The notes under the pieces were generated by a model. The model searched no databases, was not told where the DNA came from, and saw only the letters and a list, made by a program, of their open reading frames with translations. The position numbers and the translations under genes were made by a program. Positions 55,767-64,000 of a stretch of DNA of 64,000 bases are shown here, in pieces (positions within the stretch are counted from its first letter, which is position 1; each line of letters begins with the position of its first letter). Origin of the DNA: Gracilaria vermiculophylla (Eukaryota; Rhodophyta; Florideophyceae; Gracilariales; Gracilariaceae); the NCBI GenBank assembly GCA_019155205.2, contig JAHNZQ020000308.1, forward strand, positions 180,402 to 244,401, read 5' to 3'.

Positions 55767-57800
55767 TTGAAATACCCGCGAGGAGTCAGGCCAACGTTTT
55801 TGGTGCAGACCTCTGCATCTGGCCTTTCATTCGTACAGGGTATTTCACACCTGACGACGAAGCAGCACTACATGATGGCAAACAGTGTTATGGAAATAAT
55901 ACCGAACATCCCCTTCAGGGTTGTGCTCGCCAACCAAAAGGAGTCACCGTTACGGCTTCAGAAAGGAACTGTCGTCGGAATGATACCACCCGCTCCTGCA
56001 AGACTGCCTCAACTTCCTCCTTTGGAAGACCTTTCGGACCGCGATGCAGTCGTCATCGTGGAGGCTGAAGCGACTTTACCGGCTCCAGAGGAAGAGAATC
56101 CTGCCATCTGGCAGGAGAAGTTGCAAATTGGCGAGGGTATTGAAGAGTATCGCAATAGGATAGTGGAGATGATATCCGCCTTTGAGAACATGTGGTCTGG
56201 TCGCCTGGGTCAGGTGAGCCTCGCCAAGCACAGGATCTAGCTCACACCGGATGCAAAGCCGGTACATCAACTCCCGAGGAGGGCCGGACCCCATGCGCGC
56301 GATATCGAACGCGATGAGGTCCATTGGATGCTAGATAGGGGCGTTATATAGCCTTCCAATACCAAATGGGCTTCCGCGGTGGTATTTGTGAAGAATAAAA
56401 GTGACTCCTTAAAGTTCTGTATTGACTACAGACGCCTCAACGAGGTGACGGTACGCGATTCGTACCCGATACCTCGCATGGATGAATGTATCGACTCCTT
56501 AGGCGATGCGTCCGTTTTCTCCACGTTGGATGCCAACAGCGGCTACTGGCAGATTGAAAAGGACGACTCCGATAAGGATAAGACAACGTTGACCTCGCAC
56601 TGTGAGATCTTCAGAATCTTAAGGATTCCATTTGGATTGAAGAATGCACCCGCTACGTTCCAACGAGCGGTGGAAATTATCATGTCAAAGGTGAAGTGGC
56701 AGTACGCCTTGATGTATATTGATGATGTAACCATATACTTCCGCAGCGTGGAGGAGCACTTCATGCATGTGAAGCACGTGCTCCAACTCCTAAAAGATGC
56801 TGGACTCACCTTGAAGCTCGAGAAATGTTTCTTTTTCAAGTCTTCGGAGGACTACCTGGGGCACGGTGAGCTCCCGGGCCACCTACAGGTTTTCAGAAAA
56901 ACTCAAGACGCCATCAAGGAAACTCACCCTCCCACAAACCAAACGGAGCTCCGCTCCTTTCTAGGGTTGTGTAATGTATTTCGGAGGTTTGTACCGAATT
57001 TTTCCCGTATAGCGGCGCGGTCAAATCGCCTCTTGGAGAAGAACAAGCCGACGCAATCGGCTATCTTGACGGACGAGGAGTTTGAAGCCTTTAGCACCCT
57101 GAAGAGGAGACTTATAGAGGCACCGATCTTGGTACTTGCGAAGCGGCATGGCCGAACGGTGCTGGACACTGACGCCAGTAATTACCAGGTGGGATGTGCC
57201 CTCCTACAGGAACAACCTGAAGGTGGACTTCAACCCATCGGATACTGGAGTTGCAGCCTCACACATACGGAACGAAAGTACTTCACATCGGAGCGCGAAT
57301 GTCTTGCCATCGTGTGGGCGTTTTTGCTTTTACGCTTGTACCTGGAAGGCGCGCGTTTCACCTTGAAAACAGACCACCCACCACTGAAGTAGATATTGTC
57401 TTTGACAGATGCTTCCGGTCGCCTGGAAAGGTAGAGACCACGCCTCCTGGAGTTCGAGTTTGATATCGCCCACCGTCCTGGCATTAAACACCAGGCAGTG
57501 GACGCGATCTCACGAATCTCCACCGAGGGAGAAGACGAAACACTTTTGGAAGACAACATTTCGTGTCTGGTTGTCCATGACGCCGACGGGAAAGAAGGAA
57601 TTGATGGAGAATGTTTGGAATGCTGTGAACCCGGAGGAAGGTATAGTGGACTCTCGGAGGTGATGGCTCTTGTTAAGGAGGAGAAAGAAGTTCTGGCCAT
57701 TACCAAAGCGGAGTTCCTGAAGGAACAGAGTACGGGTACGTACTGGAATGAGTGCCTCGCCACTATGGGGAGATTGACATCGTCATTCGACGTCGACTGA
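55767..57800 (+). pseudogene. pol: Gypsy-J reverse transcriptase and RNase H
   Basis: One frame runs from 55767 through stops at 56238-56240, 56347-56349 and 57390-57392. The reverse transcriptase includes FCIDYRRLNEVTVRDSYPIP, FSTLDANSGYWQI (first catalytic D), GLKNAPATFQRAVE and YALMYIDDVTIY with an intact YIDD box (near 56715). RNase H shows TVLDTDASNYQVGCALLQE, YFTSERECLAIVWAFLLL and LKTDHPPLK, so all its acidic residues are present. The connection region follows: LEFEFDIAHRPGIKHQAVDA. Translation ends in SSFDVD, where an integrase should begin but does not. Confidence 0.9.
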
Positions 57801-57859
57801 GACGGCGTGCTTGTACGCCGCGCCCCACTGGATGGAGCTCTCCGAAAGGTGGACCCGAC

Positions 57860-58413
57860 TGTAGTAGAGTGGCCCCTAAGGAAATAGGGTGGTTTGACCT
57901 TATAGTATAATATTCCTAAGGAGGGCTCGTATTTTATTAGCTGGGCCACGTGCTGCATAATCCCGCCCGCGTGCGCTACAGTATCCCTAGGGGACGGTAG
58001 AATTATTATATATTTTAGTTAATTTATGCAGGTAATTAGTACAGTAGTAAGACCTGCCGAGGCGGGCTCCCGGCTTGATACTTAATTTGCCGGTTGAGCT
58101 CCACCTCTGGGGAAGTAAAGACAAGCACCCTTGAGTCTTCATCTACTTTTCCGGTTGAAGACTCTCGTCGATCATACTGAGGTTTCTAAGCCGCCGATCC
58201 CCAGGTCGCATCATAGCAGCACCTGTAGGAGCATTGTCCGCCCAGTGAACCTCCCCCTCCGCTTGGTATTTGCGGATCCCCTTTGAGCATTCCCCTGGCT
58301 CGCGACAACGGATACCGGAGACCACCTTTAGGAACACGCACCTTCGGAGTTAACAAAAACTCCGAACGGACGTTGTGCTTTACTACCTCGAAAGGAGAAT
58401 TGACAGTATCACC
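57860..58413 (+). repeat. Gypsy-J 3' LTR (554 bp)
   Basis: Partner of 52160-52714. It ends GTATCACC and is followed by AAGGT. Confidence 0.93.
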
Positions 58414-58429
58414 AAGGTGGGTGAATGGG

Positions 58430-58790
58430 GCGTGTGCCTATCTTCTTAGGGGGGGAAGGGAAGTAAGAGAGCGCGGACCGATAGACCCACGTGATTCACA
58501 GAAGTGGTGGCTGTTCCACAGTAGTGGGCAAGGGGGTTCCGTAATGGCAGATAACGGCAAAGCCAGTTTGTAATATTATGTAGGGCGAGCACGGTAGCAC
58601 TGATAGAAATAATTTCAAGTATGGGCGCTCTTGGCGTGTGGGGGGGTTGTGCAACCGTGTCTCAAAGGATGTCCTTCTGTGAGAAGTGGGTATCACCGCA
58701 TGCAAAAGACTCCGAGCTGGCACCTTAGATGAATTTTTAATGAGGATAACAGCGGTGACGTCGGCATCTGTTTTGCACTGTGCTTATATC
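58430..58790. repeat. Interspersed repeat R2, copy 2
   Basis: Similar to 15925-16310 in the same orientation, sharing CAAGTATGGGCGCTCTT (58617-58633), GCAACCGTG and GTGACGTCG. It has a single copy of the unit that is doubled in copy 1. It lies directly right of Gypsy-J, which may have inserted beside or into it. Confidence 0.6.
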
Positions 58791-60001
58791 AACTTTCGGG
58801 GCCGTGCCGTCCCGTCTGAGTATAGCGCCATCTTTCCCCGGCAAGAGCAGTGGACTTCGTACTAGGCGAGTGCAGCTCGGAACTCGAGAAAACAATATAG
58901 AGGAGTACAGCCACCTCTCAGAACGCGTGCACTTCACCTCCGGTTTTAAACCAGCTGAGCTTGTGTTGGCTACTAAAATATTTTTTTTCTTCTGCCACTT
59001 ATCCTGAACATCGGAACATTTGTGGAACAAATACATCACTGAAACAACGGCAAAGTGGAAAAGTATGGGAACCCCGTTTTTGCTTCAATTTCGTTCCCAT
59101 TGGCCAACGGCCGTCGTATTAATCTACAGAATGATGTTAAACGCACACTTTATACTACTTATACAATTCAATATATACATTACAAACCCAGGGCCGTTGA
59201 AATTGGAAACAACTCTCACATAGTCCCATTTGCCTCCAAGTTTCAAAGGAGAAAACACCAAAACCCATTTGCACTTTCTTCGTAAAGAACATCTTTGGCC
59301 TCGTCATGAATTTCCATATTGGAGATATGTTCAATCGTAGCGTCCAATAAGATATCCAATTCCTTAAGTAAAAACGTTCAGTTTTATTAAAATGTTTATC
59401 GGTCCACTCGCGGAGTTAAAAAATCACAAAATAGACATGACCAGTCGTTGTATTCATAAAAGTCAAAGAGCCGTTTTGCGGGAAAAAATGAAGGGTGTTT
59501 TTGCGCGCACGATATGCTTTAGACAAAAGATCCAAAGCCTTCGAGAGGTTTTCTGGAGGAAGTTATTGGCAAGTTGAAAGCGAGATTAGGACTTGGATAT
59601 AGAATTGTAAGTAAAGAGCTCGGAATTTATTCTTGCGTAGGCTTGGAAGTGCAAGAAATTGCGAGAAGACTGGATTTAAGCATAATCCGAGTGTTCGTGC
59701 ATTTCTGAAACGCATTTTCTCTATAAAACGTGTTTTTAGTAGGTCATCTTATCAAATACATTGTCGTTAATTTCTCTTCAATTGAATAATGTTCCTGGAA
59801 TTGTTGGTTTATTCACACATAGGATAGTTTTACTGTCATATGCATTGTATATTTAGAGAAAAAATTAGTATGTGCAGTAAGAAGTCTTATTTGTCGAATA
59901 GGTTCATTTTGTCTTCTTCCACCTCAAAACCCATTAAAGGCAGATTCTTGAAAACGCCATGAATAGTGGGAAATTTATATTATCTTAAATGTAATGTACA
60001 T
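58791..60001. other. No gene seen
   Basis: The stretch is moderate to AT-rich. A + strand frame at 59392-59577 (HKSQRAVLREKMKGVFA) has some transposase-like character but no motif I can name. Confidence 0.45.
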
Positions 60002-60272
60002 TGTACAGCACTATGCTTTGATAAACTTAAATAATTTGAATCCTATTTTTTCCCGAACACTCGGGTTGACCTCTATCTTCCGTGAAACCTAGTGCTCGAA
60101 CTATTCTTATGTAGTGTTTTACATCATTACTAGTATGTAATATAGTTCCATATCTTTTCTATCATAAACCAATAAAGATGCAGATCATGTTCTTCTATAG
60201 AACCTTTTAGAAGCTTCTAGATCCTTTTAGTTGTATAGATTGTCCAAGAAACGTCTACTGGCTTCTACGACA
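60002..60272. repeat. LTR-like repeat, second copy
   Basis: Similar along its length to 42442-42714, with TGTACA...TACGACA ends. No target duplication is visible. It may be a solo LTR of the Copia-D family. Confidence 0.6.
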
Positions 60273-63200
60273 AAATGTCTTCGTTCGTGGCGAATATTTT
60301 TATGACAGAAAAGATGAGCTATACTCGCAAATCAACTTCGTAATTTGAAAGCGTATGAATAAAGTTTAAATTTATTTTACATTTTGTGCTCTTACAGGTT
60401 TTTTATGACATTGTAATTAGGCCTGTTGTTAAGTTGTTTGATTCTACGTAGAATCCTATACGCTGTATTGGAATTTTCCTTCGTAGGCAAATTGTCTTGA
60501 ATGGGCAGTTGAATTTCATTTTATCAGGAAGGTAGTCCCTGCGTTGTGAGAAACTATTTGCGTATGAAGTCTAGTGCTTTAAAAAAATGAGGTGTTATGT
60601 ATTGGTGCTTTTACCGATTTTTGAAAATTTTTACCTTCGTTGTTAGGACTGTGTTTAGTACGCAAAAAATCTTGGATGAACGGTAGAATTTCAAGTTAGA
60701 ATTTCTGTGCAAAAACTGAGTAATTACGTAGAGTAGGTAACGTAACAAAGCAATAAGGAGTCTCCAACACAAAAAACGATACAAATGAAGAAAAACATCT
60801 ATACCGTAACAAGCAAGGATAAAACCTCGAAATTCTTTATTTATGGTGTACCATATGATTTTCGCAAAGAATAAAAAGTTACGTAGAAAGTGGAAGTTCA
60901 AAGAGTTGATTGTTTTTTTCTTCAAACCGCACCTTCACGATTATTTTGAGAATGTTTGTGATATGATAGGCTTTATAGTAAAGGAATAATGGGATATATA
61001 GGCAAAGATCAAGTGTTAGCGTAGAAAGTGAAGTTTTACAGTTTTTGGTTTTGTTAGTGGTTCTAAGGAAATTTGATGTTTTGTTGCGTTGTGGGATTTT
61101 ATGTAGAATCGCACAGGCTATGTTGGGATTGTTTGTTGTGCGCAATACTTGTGGTATGTGCGATGTAATTTTATTTTAGGCGAGAAAATGAAACGGTTGC
61201 GTAATTGTAAGCTATTTCGGCCTGAGGTTTATTTGTAGAGAAAATGTAATGGGTTTGTTGTTGGAAACTATGTACGCATGAGGTCTAATGAGATCACCAA
61301 ACCGCACTTCAAACACAAAAGGTTCTCCTGCACCGAAACCTTGTTTCGTAACTCACACCCATGCGTCCTTTTCGTAGTCTGATCACCTTGAGTTTTGAAG
61401 TTGAATATTAGCGGGAGATCGCGATGGTTGTATCAAAAATAGATTGCGATTCTTACATTTTCATTTTATGGAAAGACTCGCCCTGAAAAACGTTCCACTT
61501 AATGTTGTGCCTTTGCTTCAGAAGTGGCTACAATGTAAACGCGGGGTGCACAAAGGTTCCGGTCCCGTTTTGGTGCCATTGTTTGCTCGGTTGGCGTGAA
61601 GGATAATTTTTGATCAGGTTGCGTACAGCGGCAGAAAATTTGATGGTCTGTTTTTCTGGCAATTTCTGCTCTCAGAGATCCGCGATCAGCGTTACACTTT
61701 TCAAAATTTGAGTTTCGCGCACCAGAAATCTGGTGTTTTTCTCCTCAGTTTTTAGTTTACACATATTCCAGCAAGTATTATGTGTAACTAATGGGAGAGC
61801 AATGAGAATCAAGCTCAATTCTGTGGTTCAATTCTGTCATCGAAGGAAATCGTTCTTGTCCAACATCAGCACCCCTTCTGCGCTCGGTGTTTCATTCCAG
61901 AACAACACTTTCGACATCTGCGCTCTCTCAACTCCTTGACCGCAATCAGATAATGAACAGAAAGTCCCTGTAACCTTCACTTTTTTTACGATACCGCCTC
62001 CATACAACGCGGAAGAGACGCGATGTAACTACCAAGAAAACATGGCATATGCTGCAAAGCTTAACTCAAACATATGATACATTTCTTTTGTGAGCAACTC
62101 GGAAAGAAGAAATAACACAAGCGAGGAGAATTCAACGCCAAAACCAGCCCATCTCGACAAATGCAAGAAGCTTCACATCACGTTGAAGTTTCATTCTTTT
62201 ATGCGTAGAGACTTCCGATAATACGGCATCGCATTTGCGGTCACCGCATCCTGCCATACGGATAAACGCATGCTGTTCTATATCGATGCTGGTTGTCGCC
62301 GCACAAACGCCGCTTTCTGCTTCTGTCCACGATAGCGGTCCTTTACGATTGACACTCTCGGTCTCAGCTTAAAACTCTCTCGTACCAGAAGACCAGCTGA
62401 ACGCTTGAACTGTATCGCGTTTTTGGTTTCTTATTTCCTTCTAATTCCTTGTTAACTGACGACGGATCCAAATTTGCCCATATCAAAACCTCAGTAGATG
62501 GTAAAGGCGCATTTTGCAAACATGATTCTAGTCCGTTCTGCGTGAGAGAACCTCATCTGCTCGTTGCAGTGGATAAACGTTGAGAGAAAGTATGTACGCC
62601 AAAATGAAATCATCATGTATTGACGTCGAAATCAGTTCGCCGCGTCATCGAAACTCAGACGTACTTATAAAAAGACCAAAACAGAAAAAGCTTGCAATAT
62701 GGTATCGAAAGCTGAAAACATCTCAAACTAGTCTTCCGAAATATAAACAATGCCCTTTGATGTACATAATGTATACTAACACCTTACTTCGGATGCATGG
62801 CTCGACCAACGCGGATGCAGACGGGACGCAAGCGTACGGATGCCTCTACAGTGGCATATCCGACGGATAAAAGGCGGAGGCGGCGCGTTTGCTGCAAATG
62901 GTGCCAAAAAGCGATGGAATCATTTTTGGGCACTCGCTGCCCTCCTCGTCAAGCCGAAACTCCTAGCGCATGTGCTTGCGGCCGCTGATCCCGCCGCTAC
63001 AGGGCGTTGCATTTCGAGTTGATACCTCGGCGCCGCCAATGAGGATCACATCGCACATGATAGAGCACAGCCATCACGGTACGCTGCCAGATCTCTACGC
63101 CAACTCTGCCAAGGCGCAGCAGCCACTTGAAGAGCCCCTTTTTATCTGAAGAGTCCGGTTTGTCGCGCCCCGGCACTCAGTACATCTTTGAGAACTGCCA

Positions 63201-63323
63201 AGAACTCGGCCCCAATCACAGGTTCTCTTCTTTCATCCCCTTCCCCCCCCCCGCCCCCCTCACAACACCGCATTCTCACATCAATTCTGGACCCCTCCTC
63301 GATGCTCTGCGCTGTCTTTTGTG
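60273..63323. other. AT-rich region, GC rising after about 62780
   Basis: Blocks at about 60370-60620 and 61030-61290 resemble each other weakly (GTAGAATC...TACGC or CAGGCT, then GAAACTATTTGCGTATGA against GAAACTATGTACGCATGA), an old duplication about 660-700 bases apart. From about 62780 GC content rises as in the gene island at the left end. No gene is supported before about 63324. Confidence 0.45.
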
Positions 63324-63540
63324 ACCCAACCCTGCAAAGAGACGTATCCGAATCGAGTCTCAGTCGCCGACAAAGCAAATTTCATCCAGCTCATATTCGA
63401 GGTTGGCCTGCCTGGTGCCTCTACCAACGCCCTTGTGAGCAATGGCCACCAACCGCCGCTCGGCCCCATCATGCGCGTCCAATTCGGTTTGATCGACATC
63501 GCGCTTGAAGCAGTTAATATGTGCCTTATTTCCGCCGATA
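63324..63540 (+). pseudogene. Possible HMG-CoA lyase-like fragment
   Basis: The + strand frame contains PNRVSVADKANFIQLIFEVG, which resembles the segment after the active-site GLQNE of 3-hydroxy-3-methylglutaryl-CoA lyases (N-x-V-S-x-x-x-K-x-x-F-I-x-x-L-x-x-x-G-L). It is followed by ALVSNGHQPPLGP, which loosely fits the ATSFVSPKWVPQL region. The upstream active-site motif and the rest of the barrel are not seen, so it would be a fragment. The match is weak. Confidence 0.25.
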
Positions 63541-64000
63541 CCGTGGTTCCTAACCCCAAGAGCGCAGCAAAAACATCTCGATGTTGTTTTGGGTTATCGC
63601 TAGCGATTATGTACGTAACCCTATCGTCAGTCGCTCAGATAGAGGACTTTTGCAGTCAGCGAGTCGTTGAATGTATGTCTTTTATATATTTTGGCTTTAT
63701 CTTTACATCGAATGGCGGCGGACTTTGTGGGTAGAAATGAGTGTCCGCGATGAAGAAGACGATGCTGGCTCTCTTTTCTTGTGCAAAAAGGAAAGCTAGT
63801 AAGGTTGTGATTGAAGAGAAACAGAAAAATAGAGGCTCGCTGATCTCATAATGATGCGTTGCAGCAAAATTAATTCAAGATGTTGACACATCTTGTGCTA
63901 TAACCGACGTATCCTCCGCCAAATGGTGGAAAAACTCTTCAAAGAAGAGCCAAAACTGCTTCAAACGTTTTTTCGAAAGAAGGAGTACCTCGGATATAGA
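63541..64000. other. No gene seen at right edge
   Basis: The remaining stretch to the window edge shows no recognisable coding sequence or repeat. Confidence 0.4.

Larger units (their letters stand above)
52155..58418 (+). mobile_element. Gypsy-J: Ty3/gypsy LTR retrotransposon lacking integrase
   Basis: LTRs at 52160-52714 and 57860-58413 (555 and 554 bp) agree at roughly nine of ten positions. Termini are TGTAGTAC...GTACCACA. The flanks GAGGT (52155-52159) and AAGGT (58414-58418) form a target duplication with one mismatch. Between them lie gag, protease, reverse transcriptase and RNase H in Gypsy order. The right LTR follows about 60 bases after the end of the RNase H/connection region, so the whole integrase is missing. 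Two solo LTRs of the same family lie 6-7 kb upstream. Confidence 0.93.

Noticed and set aside
61733..61939. 68-residue + strand frame
   Set aside because: No recognisable domain and no supporting signals; likely chance.

Overview
The window looks like nuclear DNA of a eukaryote with few introns and many transposable elements. A florideophyte red alga of the Chondrus/Gracilaria type fits best, but this is inference. The reasons are two long single-exon genes in a very GC-rich island, AT-rich surroundings full of decayed LTR retrotransposons, and a Copia family that looks like the aquatic/red-algal GalEa-PyRE type. There is one assembly gap of exactly 100 N at 21333-21432.

Layout. Positions 1-7360 hold the only intact host genes. 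They are a tandem pair of paralogous predicted secreted/membrane proteins (1857-3176 and 4840-6294, both +) that I cannot assign to a known family. Positions 7369-12399 are a structurally complete but coding-dead Copia element (Copia-A) with 297-bp LTRs and a 5-bp target duplication. Positions 13958-15236 are a decayed Tc1/mariner transposon with recognisable terminal inverted repeats. Positions 15400-17558 hold Copia gag/protease debris and an interspersed repeat. Positions 20888-22375 are a pogo/Tigger-like transposon interrupted by the gap, and a second CENP-B-type transposase fragment lies at 24430-24785.

Positions 25125-37359 are a nested structure. A Copia element on the minus strand (Copia-B, a relative of Copia-A) is split by a minus-strand LTR unit (27343-34394) that contains a chromodomain Gypsy retrotransposon, plus two unexplained reading frames: a proline-rich zinc-finger ORF before gag and an ORF after pol. 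LTR divergence counted by eye (outer pair about 22%, inner pair about 14%) agrees with the order of insertion. Positions 37560-42714 are a different, canonical Ty1/copia remnant (Copia-D, minus), apparently interrupted in gag by an LTR-like insertion.

Positions 44821-46057 are two solo LTRs of a Gypsy family whose near-complete member (Gypsy-J, +) sits at 52160-58413. Gypsy-J keeps a good reverse transcriptase and RNase H but has no integrase. The remaining AT-rich stretches hold no gene I can support, apart from weak fragments (cyclin-like at 46408-47457, HMG-CoA lyase-like near 63324-63540).

The two host genes probably arose by local duplication and may act in the secretory pathway or at the cell surface. 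Everything else is transposon history. The best candidates for something undescribed are the membrane-protein pair, the Tudor-like domain placed between integrase and reverse transcriptase in both related Copia elements, and the zinc-finger ORF carried inside the LTR unit at 27343-34394.
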